Part shown: positions 35,208 through 44,998 of the stretch, one piece after another
How positions within the stretch are numbered: position 1 is the stretch's first letter
Layout of the letters: every line of letters starts with the position of its first letter
From: Aquiluna sp.
Lineage (GTDB): Bacteria; Actinomycetota; Actinomycetes; Actinomycetales; Microbacteriaceae
Assembly: GCA_018402615.1 (NCBI GenBank)
Contig: JAGYIH010000002.1
Location: 4,635-68,634, forward strand
Length of the DNA stretch: 64,000 nt
Reading direction: 5' to 3'
Notes under the pieces: model-generated
The model's database searches: none
Seen by the model: only the letters and a program-made list of their open reading frames with translations
Told to the model about the DNA's origin: nothing
Position numbers and translations under genes: made by a program

Positions 35208-36598
35208 GCGAGATTGGTCTGATTGCATTCGGGCTAGTGGTTATTGCCGTCATCATTGCCGTCAACGGATACTTTGTGGCACAAGAGTTTGCCTACATGT
35301 CAGTCGACAGACCTACCTTGCGAGCGAGAGCTCAGGCCGGGGACGCAAAGGCTGCCAGGGCCCTGAAGGTTACCGACCGAACTTCGTTTATGCTCTCAGG
35401 GGCGCAACTGGGAATTACAGTTACCGGACTTTTGGTCGGCTACGTTGCAGAACCACTTGTAGGCGAGAGCCTTGGGCGCATTCTCAATACCGGCGGAGTG
35501 CCGATGGCACTTTCCATCACGGTCGGAACGCTTATCGCGCTGGTGTTCGCAGCAGTGTTCCAGATGATCTTTGGCGAGCTGTTCCCCAAGAACCTCGCAA
35601 TTGCAAACCCAACTCCGATGTCAACAGGTCTTGCGCGGTCAACACTCATATACCTTGCACTGTTTGGCTGGATCATCTCTTTCTTCGACAAGTCTTCAAA
35701 CGCTTTGCTCAGACTTATAAGGGTTGAGCCGGTTCACGACCTTGATGCCAGTGCGAGTGCAGAAGATCTCGAATACATCGTTGAAACATCAAGAGAGAGT
35801 GGTGACCTGCCAGAGGGCTTGTTCGTGCTTCTAGACAGAATATTGGATTTCCCAGAACAGGACGTTGAGCACGCGATGGTGCCCCGTTCACAGACTGACC
35901 TACTCTCCCCACTAACCACAATTGCCGAGGTTCGAAAACTGATGGCAAAAAACCACACCCGCTATCCAGTGGTTGATTCCAGCGATAACCCGGTAGGAGT
36001 TGTCCATTTGGCAGACGTGCTCGGCATGAGTAGAACCGACCAAAGTTCGGTTACCAAGATCATGCGAGATCCCGTGGTTATCCCGACATCAATGAGCCTT
36101 CCAGACGCCCTCGAGACCCTAATTCAGACCAAGAACGAACTTGCTTGCGTGATCGATGAGTATGGCGGTTTTGTAGGCATTCTCACCACCGAGGACCTCG
36201 GTGAGGAGCTAATAGGTGACATCAAAGACGAGCACGATAGAACCACTCGTGAGGACATTGTCCAGGTTTCCGAGGACAAGTGGAGTGTCATTGGTTCGCT
36301 GCCTATTGACGAACTGGAAAGACTGCTGGATCTGGATCTCCCCGAGGGTGACTGGGAGACGCTATCGGGACTAGTCATTTCAAATCACGGCGGCTTACCA
36401 GATGTCGGAGAGGTTGTTGAGATACAGCTTTTGGAGACGGTGGAGGACCTCACCAATGGGGATCACCCGATCAGATACCTGGTCGCACAAATCCAAACCG
36501 TCACAAGACGAGTGCCATCCAGGGTATTGATTCAGATTCGCGAGGTGGACCCAGATGAGGAAGTCCAGGACGAGAACGAATCGGGAGACTCCGAATGA
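35201..36598 (+). CDS. CNNM/HlyC-CorC family protein with CBS pair (UPF0053)
   Basis: A 465-residue membrane protein: DUF21/CNNM domain of three to four helices (about 1-190; LSGAQLGITVTGLLVGY and FGELFPKNLAI), a CBS pair (about 205-330; PRSQTDLL, HTRYPVVD, CVIDEYGGFVGILTTEDL) and a C-terminal CorC_HlyC domain (WSVIGSLPIDELE). Relatives move Mg2+ or other divalent cations. TTG start (35201-35203) with GGAGG seven bases before it. ATGA overlap with the paralogue downstream. Confidence 0.88.
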   Translation: MLGEIGLIAFGLVVIAVIIAVNGYFVAQEFAYMSVDRPTLRARAQAGDAKAARALKVTDRTSFMLSGAQLGITVTGLLVGYVAEPLVGESLGRILNTGGVPMALSITVGTLIALVFAAVFQMIFGELFPKNLAIANPTPMSTGLARSTLIYLALFGWIISFFDKSSNALLRLIRVEPVHDLDASASAEDLEYIVETSRESGDLPEGLFVLLDRILDFPEQDVEHAMVPRSQTDLLSPLTTIAEVRKLMAKNHTRYPVVDSSDNPVGVVHLADVLGMSRTDQSSVTKIMRDPVVIPTSMSLPDALETLIQTKNELACVIDEYGGFVGILTTEDLGEELIGDIKDEHDRTTREDIVQVSEDKWSVIGSLPIDELERLLDLDLPEGDWETLSGLVISNHGGLPDVGEVVEIQLLETVEDLTNGDHPIRYLVAQIQTVTRRVPSRVLIQIREVDPDEEVQDENESGDSE

Positions 36599-37593
36599 AC
36601 GGTCTGGGAGTATTTTCCGTAACAGTGCTATTGATAGTTCTCAGTGCATTTTTTGTGGTCATCGAGTTCTCGCTCATGGGCGCAAGGCGCCAACGACTTG
36701 AGGCTCAAGCCGCAACCTCTGCATCATCGAGGGCCGCCCTTAGAGGAATGAACGAACTGACAATCATGCTTGCCGCAGCACAGCTTGGTATAACTGCCTG
36801 CACTTTCGGCCTTGGTGCGGTAACAAAACCCGCTCTTGATTACTGGCTCGGTCCAATCCTGGTTGCCGTTGGGCTTCCCGAATGGCTTGCTGGAGTGCTT
36901 GCGTTCGCAACATCGTTGCTCGTAGTCACCTTCTTGCACCTGGTCATCGGTGAGATGGCACCGAAGTCCTGGGCCATCGCCCACCCAGAGCGAGCAGCCA
37001 AAATTATCGGCATCGGTTCTCGCATCTACATCTGGCCGCTAAAGCCGTTCCTTATGGCCGTGAACTCCGTTGCAAACTTTTTGGTTCGCAGCGTTGGTGT
37101 TACACCCGTCGACAGAGCGGCTGTAGGTGGCCGCGACGCCGCAACAATAGCCCAGCTAGTTGAACACTCTGCCAAGCTTGGGGTCCTAGATCCGGAGCTT
37201 CAGTCTCAGATTTCAGAGGCAATCAGGCTTCAGGAGATTACGGCGGGCGACATGGTCACAAAGACCAGAGTCGCAACATCAGTTCCTATGGATGCAACGG
37301 TTAGGGACGTTCACGAGACATCTCAGCAAACTGGTCGACTACGCATATTGGTTCGGGATGAAAACGGGTCTCTCTCTCACGTGGTTCACGTTAGAGACAC
37401 TTTGACCTCGGACCCTGGAACACCAATCAGGGGCTTCATGCGGCCCTGCTTCCTGGTCGAAAGTCAAACTCCCGTCTACGAGATGCTAGAAAAGATGAAG
37501 GCCGCAGGAGTGCAGTTAGCTATCGTGAATGACAAAGATGGCAAACAGCACGTTATTTCAATCAGAGACGTCATCGCAAGGCTCCTCCCATAG
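36595..37593 (+). CDS. CNNM/CBS paralogue without the CorC_HlyC domain
   Basis: A 332-residue partner of the upstream gene: CNNM domain with AAAQLGITACTFGLGAV and IGEMAPKSWAI, then a CBS pair ending in VISIRDVIARLLP. It lacks the C-terminal CorC_HlyC domain. ATGA overlap makes equimolar synthesis and a heteromeric complex plausible. Tandem pairs of this kind are common in Actinobacteria. Confidence 0.86.
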   Translation: MNGLGVFSVTVLLIVLSAFFVVIEFSLMGARRQRLEAQAATSASSRAALRGMNELTIMLAAAQLGITACTFGLGAVTKPALDYWLGPILVAVGLPEWLAGVLAFATSLLVVTFLHLVIGEMAPKSWAIAHPERAAKIIGIGSRIYIWPLKPFLMAVNSVANFLVRSVGVTPVDRAAVGGRDAATIAQLVEHSAKLGVLDPELQSQISEAIRLQEITAGDMVTKTRVATSVPMDATVRDVHETSQQTGRLRILVRDENGSLSHVVHVRDTLTSDPGTPIRGFMRPCFLVESQTPVYEMLEKMKAAGVQLAIVNDKDGKQHVISIRDVIARLLP

Positions 37594-37652
37594 TTTCCTG
37601 TGAGTAAGGTCAAAGTGCTCTTCTAGTGCCCTTCCAAGCTCACCAGTCCCCC

Positions 37653-37658
37653 TAAATT
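37653..37658 (+). promoter_or_regulatory. -10 hexamer of leaderless CaCA gene promoter
   Basis: TAAATT, 6 bases before the GTG at 37665. No ribosome-binding site in between. Confidence 0.3.
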
Positions 37659-37664
37659 AGGGCT

Positions 37665-38756
37665 GTGAACCCCCTAGACGTCATGTTGGTTATCGCTGGC
37701 CTAGCATTGCTGATTGCCGGTGGTGAGGCGCTGGTGCGCGGAGCTGGAACCTTGGCATCCAGAGCAGGAATTTCACCACTTGTTATCGGACTGGTTGTGG
37801 TTTCCGCCGCAACCTCGGCTCCTGAACTTGCGGTATCTGTTGGCGCCGTTCTAAACGGTGAGCCCGACCTGGCGGTTGGAAACGTAATCGGCAGCAACAT
37901 CGCAAACATTCTGCTAATCCTTGGCGTGGCGGCATTGCTAACCCCGTTGGTGATAAAGCGCCAGCTGGTTCGGTTTGACATACCCATAATGCTTGCTCTT
38001 TCGCTGCTAATGCTTTTCCTAAGTCTTGATGGCGTACTGAGTTTTTCTGATGGCCTTCTGTTGTTTGGGGTAGTCGCACTTCATGCGGTCGCAAGCATCG
38101 CGATTGGCAAGCGCGAGGTGGCAGGGTCCATCGAACAACCAGAGTCCATGCCACTCAATAGCAAGCCGGTCTCACTTTGGTTGGCGATTCTGCTGTTACT
38201 GGCTGGTATCGGGATTCTTATTGCGGGCTCGCAACTACTAGTTGTTGGAGCGGTCAACATAGCAACCGCACTTGGAGTCGGCAGCCTCGTGATTGGACTA
38301 ACGGTTGTGGCAATAGGAACATCGCTGCCAGAGCTTGCAACCGCGATTGTCGCCATTCGAAAGGGCGAAACAGATATGGCGGTTGGGAATATTGTTGGAA
38401 GCAATCTTTTCAACATCGGATTGGTCCTTGGGATACCAGCAATGCTCTTTGGAGATGGCATACCAATTGCAACTGCAGTGATTGCAATAGACCTCCCACT
38501 TATGCTCGCAGCTGCGCTGGCGCTTCTGCCAATTGCCTTTACTGGGTTTGTCATTGCCAGATGGGAGGGTGCAGTATTTCTTGCACTTTATGTCTCTTAC
38601 ACCGCCTATTTGATCTTGGATTCAACCGGTCACGACGCCGCAGTTGGATTCAATGGGGTGATGCTTAGCTTCGTGCTTCCGCTGCTGGCGACAAGTCTCG
38701 TAGCATTCACGTCATTCGAGCTCGGAGTTCTCAGAGAACGCAAAACTATGCGGTAG
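37665..38756 (+). CDS. Calcium/sodium (or proton) antiporter, CaCA family
   Basis: A 363-residue YrbG-like exchanger with about ten membrane helices. Two alpha-repeats: SAATSAPELAVSVGAV with GNVIGSNIANILLILG, and AIGTSLPELATAIVAI with GNIVGSNLFNIGLVLG. Probably exports Ca2+. GTG at 37665 fits the TAAATT hexamer six bases before; ATG at 37683 is the alternative. With the CNNM pair upstream it makes a small divalent-cation cluster. Confidence 0.9.
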   Translation: MNPLDVMLVIAGLALLIAGGEALVRGAGTLASRAGISPLVIGLVVVSAATSAPELAVSVGAVLNGEPDLAVGNVIGSNIANILLILGVAALLTPLVIKRQLVRFDIPIMLALSLLMLFLSLDGVLSFSDGLLLFGVVALHAVASIAIGKREVAGSIEQPESMPLNSKPVSLWLAILLLLAGIGILIAGSQLLVVGAVNIATALGVGSLVIGLTVVAIGTSLPELATAIVAIRKGETDMAVGNIVGSNLFNIGLVLGIPAMLFGDGIPIATAVIAIDLPLMLAAALALLPIAFTGFVIARWEGAVFLALYVSYTAYLILDSTGHDAAVGFNGVMLSFVLPLLATSLVAFTSFELGVLRERKTMR

Positions 38757-38776
38757 CCAAAGAGATACCCCTGAAG

Positions 38777-38850
38777 TGGGGCGTGCGGGACTCGAACCCG
38801 CGACCGACGGATTATGAGTCCGCTGCTCTAACCGGCTGAGCTAACGCCCC
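38777..38850 (-). tRNA. tRNA-Met (anticodon CAT; elongator type)
   Basis: Minus strand: acceptor GGGGCGT/ACGCCCC, TAGCTCAG D-arm, anticodon loop CTCATAA giving CAT, T-arm GCGGGTTCGAGTCCCGC, discriminator A. The first acceptor pair is G-C, so it is not the usual initiator form. A tRNA-Ile2 read with lysidine is the alternative; context cannot separate them. Confidence 0.9.
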
Positions 38851-38917
38851 CAACCAAAGACAAGCTTAGCCAAGCGCCAGGCGTCAAACCCGGTGCTCGG
38901 TCAAAGCATTGATGTCA

Positions 38918-39880
38918 CTAGAGCAGATTAGGGATCTTCTGCTCTGCAGCCAGGTTCGCCCTTCTAAACACCAGCGTCACAAGGGTTGAAATGAGCACGA
39001 TGAATAGCGAGTAAAGGGCTGGGACGAGAAGAATCTCGTCCAGTCCAGGACTGTCTATGTAAACCGCAACAATGACCGCAATCGCCAGTGGTCCGTTGTT
39101 GATACCGGTCTCCAAGGCGATGGTCCTGGCATTCATTGGATGCAATCGCAAGAGCTTTGCAAACAGATAGGCAACAGTCATGCCAACTATTCCCATGGCG
39201 ATTGCAACCGCATAGGTGGGCCAATCGGTGGTGAGTAGCAACTGCCAGTTTCTTGGCACCCAAATGATGATTAGGAACGGGATGAAGATGACGCCAAATA
39301 CGCCACCGACAAGCTCCAGAACGGCACCAATGTTGCTGCTTAAACGTCGAACCAGCATGCCCAGTCCAACCGGGATGATTAGTCCAACAATTACTGTAAT
39401 CAGTTCTCCCGGAGGAACTTGCAGCGACTCGTCTAGACCCAGCAGGTTGGAGTAGAACACAATCGCCAGCGGGGTCATGATGAAAGCCCACAGAGTCGAA
39501 TTGACGGTCATGGTCACACTGAGGGCGAGGTTTCCCTTGGAAAAGTAGGTGAAGAGGTTTGAGGTCGTACCGGCAGGCACGCTACCCATAATCAATGCAC
39601 CAAGTGCGATGTAGATAACCTCTTCCGGGGGTGAGAACTGGAACAGCACTGTCACCACCAGTAGGTAAACGGTGAGCGGCATAATTCCAAACTGGGTTAC
39701 CCAACCAATAATCAGACCGTAGGGGCGCTTGAGCGCCAGACCAAAGTCCTTTGGAGTGAGTCCAGCACCGAGACCAAACATGATGACCAAAATGAATATG
39801 CGAAGCAATGTCTGTTCGAACTCATTTACAACTGTTGCCTCATTGGCAGTCTCTGCAGCAAGAATCAACATTGATCGCAT
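38918..39880 (-). CDS. Bile acid:sodium symporter (BASS) family transporter
   Basis: A 320-residue polytopic protein (nine to ten helices) of the BASS/SBF family. GSVPAGTTSNLFTYFSKGN matches the first unwound-helix motif, and ALETGINNGPLAIAVIV the second, which binds sodium. Substrate unknown; bacterial members take up organic anions such as pantoate, pyruvate or bile acids. Begins two bases after the acyl-CoA ligase stop, so the ligase and carrier are an operon and the substrate may be a carboxylate. Confidence 0.88.
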   Translation of the reverse strand: MRSMLILAAETANEATVVNEFEQTLLRIFILVIMFGLGAGLTPKDFGLALKRPYGLIIGWVTQFGIMPLTVYLLVVTVLFQFSPPEEVIYIALGALIMGSVPAGTTSNLFTYFSKGNLALSVTMTVNSTLWAFIMTPLAIVFYSNLLGLDESLQVPPGELITVIVGLIIPVGLGMLVRRLSSNIGAVLELVGGVFGVIFIPFLIIIWVPRNWQLLLTTDWPTYAVAIAMGIVGMTVAYLFAKLLRLHPMNARTIALETGINNGPLAIAVIVAVYIDSPGLDEILLVPALYSLFIVLISTLVTLVFRRANLAAEQKIPNLL

Positions 39881-39882
39881 GA

Positions 39883-41621
39883 CTACTCCCCCTTCTTGTT
39901 ACTGCCGGTTGATGCGACGGAAGCAAGTGCTCCAGCGCGTAGCTCACGACGAAGAATCTTGCCAATTGGGCTCTTTGGAAGCTCGTCAACAAAAGTGATC
40001 GATTGTGGGATCTTGTAGGCCGAAAGATTCAGGCGACACTGCGCAATGATGTCTTCGGCTGAAGGGGCAGGCAAAGTGGTGACCACATAGGCCTGAACCT
40101 TCTCACCACTCTTCTCATCCGGAACACCGATCACGCCCACCTCAAGCACACCGGGAACCGCTGCGATCTGCTCCTCAACCTCGTTGGGATAGACATTGAA
40201 GCCGCTGACCAAGATCATGTCCTTCTTGCGGTCAACAATTGTGAAGTAGCCGTCGGCATCCATCTGGGCGATGTCGCCGGTGCGTAGCCAACCATCCTGC
40301 AGGGCAGTCTTGGAGTCCTCGGGGCGCTGCCAGTAACCGAGCATGATCTGTGGACCGCGTGCGATGATTTCGCCGGCCTCACCAACTGGAACCTCATTAC
40401 CGTTTTCATCAACGCACTTCACATCGGTGGACGGCACCGGAATGCCTATGGTTCCATCCTTTGCCAAACCTGTTAGCGGGTTGAAGGTCAAAACCGGAGA
40501 AGACTCGGTTAGGCCGTAGCCCTCAACAATTGGAGTTCCCGTGAGTGCTCGCCAGCGCTCTGCAACCGATGCCTGCAGTGCCATTCCACCGGCAGCTGAA
40601 GCGTGCAGGTGCTTTGGGGGTGAGTCCTGGAACCAGCGCTCGTTTAGAAGCGCGTTGAACAAAGTGTTTACACCGCTGAGCCAGGTGACCTTGTAGTTGT
40701 CAAAGGCTCTTCGGAGATTGCTTGGGGGCCTTGGGGAGGGAACGATGATGTTTCTCGCGCCGTTGTGATAGAAACCAAGCAAGTTAACCGTGAAGGCGAA
40801 GATGTGGTACAGCGGAAGTGCAGTAAGGACTATCTCCTTGCCGGCCCGCATGCCGTCACCACTGTGAGCAATCATCTGCAGAGTATTGGTGACCAAGTTT
40901 CCATGCGAGAGCATTGCTCCCTTTGAAACGCCTGTTGTGCCACCCGTGTACTGCAGTGCCGCCACCGAGTCGGGCCCAACTCCATCAAGATACCTAGCCG
41001 CCAGTGATTCGTCCCTGGCCTTCTTGCCCTCGACTAGCGCTGACTGGAACCAGGTGTGCGGGACAGTGATCTTAGGTAGAGACTTGCTCCAGTAACGCTG
41101 AACCAAGCGAATTACGCCAGCAACAACTGGTGGGAAGAACTCCGAAATCTTGACCGTCACCACGTTCTTGATGTCCGTATTTGGCAAAACCTCTGGCAAG
41201 CGATCGGCAAACATGTCGCTAACGATTAGAGCGACTGCCCCGGAGTCGGAAAACTGGTGGGTCATCTCAGAGGCTGTGTATAGCGGATTGGTATTCCCGC
41301 AAAACCAAGCCAGCCTTAAAACTGCAAGGCAACAATTGGGTAGGCAAGACAGTTTGGCATCTGGACCGCGACCCGGTCCCCTGCTTTTTAGACCAAGACT
41401 TTCGCGCAAATATGCTGCGAAGTGGTCAACATGCTTGTCAATTTGGGCGGCAAGACAAAGAACAAATTCATGCCGTTTGGCATCACCTGCGTAAACGGTT
41501 TGCTTTGCATACTGTGGCCGCCGCCGCGGTCAATAACTCTGGGAGATTATTCAGACCATCGTTATCAACGGTCTTTGGTACCTCGGTGGGATAGTGGGCT
41601 AGCCATGGGCGTTCTGATCAT
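39883..41621 (-). CDS. fadD: Long-chain acyl-CoA ligase (AMP-binding), N-terminal part broken by several indels
   Basis: Adenylate-forming enzyme. The clean part (about 450 residues) has YTGGTTGVSKGAMLSHGNL, EGYGLTESSPVLTFNP, GWLRTGDIAQMDADGY and the C-terminal PKSPIGKILRREL with the catalytic Lys. The first 110 residues can be followed only by changing frame: ERPWLAHYPTEVPKTVDND, then YAKQTVYAGDAKRHEFV and DHFAAYLRESLGLK, then GDRVAVQMPNCLAYPIVAL, then LAVLR and TNPLYTASEM. At least five one-base indels are needed between 41281 and 41621, several in homopolymers. It is either a low-quality patch or a pseudogene. The 41621 start is an estimate. Confidence 0.8.
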
Positions 41622-41642
41622 CTTCGCTCTTTCGCCTTCGTG

Positions 41643-41664
41643 CATCGGCGAAACACCGCCGATG
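41643..41664. repeat. Perfect inverted repeat upstream of the acyl-CoA ligase gene
   Basis: CATCGGCG, six bases, CGCCGATG: eight perfect pairs. No T tract on either side, so it is unlikely to be a terminator. Lies about 22 bases before the likely fadD start, next to TATTAT (minus strand, about 41679-41684), a good -10 hexamer. Could be an operator or a 5' UTR hairpin. Confidence 0.4.
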
Positions 41665-41751
41665 AGTCTTGAGCAAATAATACGCACCTTTTTGATGTTC
41701 GTGTTGAGCCTGGCGCCATTGTCAGGGCGACTTTCCGCAAACTAGATGTGG

Positions 41752-41902
41752 CTAATCTTTTCTGCGCAATCTCTTGGCAGCCTCTGAGACCTCTGACTTG
41801 ATTTCATTGAACTGCTCTCGAACTTCAGCACGAACCTCGCCGAAGCGATCTCTGGCATCATCGAAGCGCCCACGCGCCTCATGACGAATTCCCCTCCGCC
41901 AT
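41752..41902 (-). CDS. Tiny basic/acidic helical protein, one-base frameshift
   Basis: The open frame ends FDDARDRFGEVRAEVREQF... and SEAAKRLRRKD with no usual start codon. Deleting one G from the GGGG near 41890 joins it to ATG at 41900-41902 and gives a 49-residue coiled-coil-like peptide starting MAEGIRHEARG. The ATG would lie just after the putative GT4 stop (41904-41906). Heptad-like charge pattern; no family recognised. Confidence 0.45.
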
Positions 41903-41903
41903 T

Positions 41904-43179
41904 CTACGCAGCGCCACTTGCCTCGCTTCTCCAGGTTTGCAATCGCTCACGAACGGAATCTGGTAGCCGTAGTGGCAGAAATACGACGCTTCGTTATCCA
42001 TCGTGGTGGGCATTGTTCACCCGCCGCGTACAGATCTTCAAAAATCTTCACCGTGCGCGCGATGTCGTGAAGTTGAATCAGGTGCAACGAATTCTCACTG
42101 AGTCGTTGGAGTTCGACCGAGGTCGGCTTCAATTACTAAACGTAATTTGGCAGCGAGATCGCTTGCATTGTCGGGTTCAAAAAGGTAGCCAGTATCGCCA
42201 TCGTGAACCAGGTGCGGCAAAGCCATCGCGTCCGCTCCTACCACTGGACGTCCCGAGGCCATCGCCTCCATGGTCGCTATCGACTGCAGTTCGGCAATTG
42301 ATGGCATTACAAACACCGTGCAGCGCTCATAGATACCGGCCAGCTCCTCGTCTAAAACATGTCCGAGAAACTTCACTCGGTCAGAAATACCCAGCGCGGC
42401 AGCCTGAGAAATTAGGTTTTCGCGCTCACTGCCATCGCCAACAAGTTCTACCACCAAGATTCTTATGGTCCTGAATTGAAGCAACTGCCTCCAACAGGAT
42501 GTTGATCCTCTTCTCGTCATCCAAACGACCCAGAAACAGCGCGACCGGGTCCTGATTTTGAGTGGGAGTCTGGTTTGCAAACCTAGAAGCGTCGATACCG
42601 CAACTGATGGCCAACACATCACTTAGCTTTGCAGAGCCCTCTAGAAGATCTGCTGCTCTGCGGGTGGGAGTGGTGACAGTGGAGACCCTCTTTAGCATCC
42701 TGCCCGAATCCCACCAAAAAATGGCGGTGGCAATTCGGTGCCCGCACTTCGGAAACTTCCTCATACTTCAGAAGGTTCTCCGGCATCACGTGATTGGTTG
42801 CTAACAGCTGAGCGCTGGTGCCCCTTGCCGCACGCAAAGTAAACCTGCCAACTACGAGGTGAGACTGGATGTGAATGGCATCCGGTTGAATCTCTCGCAA
42901 AATCTTCTTGATCTGTCCGGTCATACCAAAGGGGTTTGTCATTCTTTGGGATTTATGTTGTGGCAACTTGATGCTCTTTAGCCGGTGAACCATCATTTCA
43001 ACACCATCGTGCTGTTCAATACGAGGGCCAGCCGATTCATCGTGCGAGCCAACAATGATGTGAACCTGGTGACCGTTTCGCACCAGACCGCCAGCCAAAC
43101 GTTCTGCAAAGCGCGCAGCACCGTTGATATTTGGGGAAAATGTATCGCAGGCAATAACGATCTTTAGCGGCCTAGTCAT
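41904..43179 (-). CDS. GT4 glycosyltransferase (mannosyltransferase-like), broken by at least three frameshifts
   Basis: A GT-B glycosyltransferase in pieces. Start MTRPLKIVIACDTFSPNING and ERLAGGLVRNGHQVHIIVG, middle VTTPTRRAADLL and VALFLGRLDDEKRINILLEA (donor-binding), then LVGDGSERENL, FLGHVLDEELAGIYERC and the E-X7-E-like AELQSIATMEAMASGRPVV. These lie in different frames, so at least three one-base indels occur between about 42100 and 42770, with perhaps another near the end. It resembles GDP-mannose-type enzymes of actinobacterial glycolipid synthesis (inference). Start overlaps the DMT transporter stop. The C-terminus at 41904 is uncertain. Confidence 0.7.
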
Positions 43180-44075
43180 CTGAACCCTTGTCGTTTGCCA
43201 ACTGCGGATGCACTCGGGAAAGCATAAAGACTCCCGCCATTGCAATAGCTCCCGCCACGCTAAAAGCTGCGACCTCAGAAACCGAGGCCTCATCAACCTC
43301 GCCAAGAATCACGATTGCAATTACCACCGCAACTGCCGGATCCACAACCGTCAACCCAGCGATCACAAGATCTGGGGGTCCCGAAGCGTAGGCATTTTGA
43401 ACAAACCAACCACCAAGCGCCGTTGCTCCAACCAGAGCACCAACCGCCAAAAGGGTGAGAAGGTCATAATCGCCCTGCGAGACACGACCGATAACCACCT
43501 TGGCCAAAGACGCCACAAAGCCGTAGAGGATGCCAGCGCCGAATATATTCCAGCGGGCCAACCCTCCCCTTTGAAAAAAAGAACAGCAGCCCGAACAGAA
43601 CAATAAAGCCAGACATGACAAAAACCACCTGCAGCAGCTTGGCATCACTTATCTCTACCTGTGTGGCTCCAGCTGCTGCAGATGTCACAAACCCGCCCAC
43701 CCCAAGCATGGTGATTGCAATTGCTATCAAAGTCCTCTTGTCGAGTCGAACGTGATAGATCCGCGCGTTCAGCAATGAGGTGATTATCAGTGCCACAGCT
43801 CCAATTGGCTGCACCACAATCAGTGGAGCCAAGGAAAGAGCTGCGAGTTGGAAGATAATTGCTAGGACTAGAAAGGTGGTTCCGGTAAGCCAACGAGGCC
43901 GCCGGAGCAAATCCAATATCTGCCTGATATGCAGCGAACCTACTCTTGGTTGATTGGGAGCATGATGCTTAGTCACAGCATCGTTCTGAAACTGAGCTCC
44001 CAGGGCCAGAAACACAGCCCCAGCAATTGCTAACCCAATTGCCAACAACCGCAAAAAATCGGGTGAACTCAACAA
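43172..44075 (-). CDS. DMT-family (EamA-like) membrane transporter, frameshifted at a T7 run
   Basis: About 300 residues and nine to ten membrane helices in two halves: FLRLLAIGLAIAGAVFLALG to GFIVLFGLLFFF in one frame, ARWNIFGAGILYGFVASLA to GAIAMAGVFMLSR in another. The join falls at the run of seven T on the minus strand near 43575, so a one-base homopolymer error (or slippage) explains it. Tandem TTG starts at 44070-44075 follow GGAGAG. Resembles actinobacterial DMT permeases; substrate unknown. Confidence 0.72.
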
Positions 44076-44134
44076 CTCTCCTGACGCCCCTAAAGACCCC
44101 CCAAATCTTAGACCACGCACCTTGGAAGATTCAG

Positions 44135-44140
44135 TAGATT
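44135..44140 (+). promoter_or_regulatory. -10 hexamer of leaderless def promoter
   Basis: TAGATT, 6 bases before the GTG start of def. Confidence 0.35.
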
Positions 44141-44146
44141 GTTCTC

Positions 44147-44710
44147 GTGAGCTTGAGAGACATCGTCATTACTGGAGACCCGGTACTTCACAGTCCCGCT
44201 CAACCGGTGATTGAGATTACTGACTACATCAGAGATCTGGTGTCAGACATGTTTGAGACCATGGACCAAGCCCCGGGTGTTGGGCTTGCAGCTCCTCAAA
44301 TTGGCATTCCATTGAGGTTATTTGTCTTTGACTGGGAGGACGAATCTGGAATTTACCGAGACGTGGCAATTAACCCCACGCTTCGGTTTGACAGCTATGA
44401 CGATAAGGATCCGGACCCAGAAACCGAGTCCGAGGGTTGTCTTTCGGTCCCAGCCGAGCGTTTTCCGCTAAAGCGGTCTGACAGCGCTCTGCTAACTGCA
44501 ACCAACCTGCAGGGCAAAGAATACGAAATCGAAGCCTTCGGGTGGCTGGCAAGAATCTTTCAGCACGAGTATGACCACCTAAACGGAACTCTCTATATCG
44601 ACAGGTTGGATTCCAAGAACGCCAAACTTGCCAAAGAGGCGATCGAAAGGGCTGGCTGGGGAACCAAGGGACTGATTTGGACCCCCGGCATAGAGTTTCT
44701 AGAACCCTAG
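44147..44710 (+). CDS. def: Peptide deformylase
   Basis: A 187-residue metalloenzyme removing the formyl group from nascent Met. The three motifs are complete: GVGLAAPQIG (about 44-53), EGCLSVP with the metal Cys (about 95-101) and QHEYDHLNG with both metal His (about 138-146). GTG start six bases after TAGATT. Overlaps azlD by 12 bases, convergently. Confidence 0.95.
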   Translation: MSLRDIVITGDPVLHSPAQPVIEITDYIRDLVSDMFETMDQAPGVGLAAPQIGIPLRLFVFDWEDESGIYRDVAINPTLRFDSYDDKDPDPETESEGCLSVPAERFPLKRSDSALLTATNLQGKEYEIEAFGWLARIFQHEYDHLNGTLYIDRLDSKNAKLAKEAIERAGWGTKGLIWTPGIEFLEP

Positions 44711-44998
44711 ATAGCGCAACCCGGCGGCAGTGACTGCACCGGCCAGGACAACGAGAATGTAGGGAACCCGGAGCCAAAGCAAAAATGCAGCAACAACTAG
44801 CGCCGGGAATCTGGCATCCAATTGCAAAGTGCTCCCGACCGCGACCCCTTGAAGCCCAACTAAAGCCGCAAGCAAGGTAATGGTTACCCGGTCAGAGAAT
44901 CCCCGAATCCAAGGTGAAATGAACTTCGATGGGACCAGATATCCCAGCAATTTCCAGGAGTAGACGGCAAGCGAGGCCAGCACAACTGTGAGGATCAC
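44699..44998 (-). CDS. azlD: AzlD-family branched-chain amino acid exporter small subunit
   Basis: A 99-residue protein with three to four membrane helices, small subunit of the AzlCD exporter of branched-chain amino acids and analogues. SPWIRGFSDRVTITLLAALV and LDARFPALVVAAFLLWLRVP are typical. GTG start overlaps the azlC stop (GTGA). Confidence 0.86.
   Translation of the reverse strand: MILTVVLASLAVYSWKLLGYLVPSKFISPWIRGFSDRVTITLLAALVGLQGVAVGSTLQLDARFPALVVAAFLLWLRVPYILVVLAGAVTAAGLRYLGF

Noticed and set aside
41150..41745. Plus-strand frames of 60-114 codons around 41.2-41.7 kb
   Set aside because: They arise because the real minus-strand fadD frame is interrupted; none has family features.
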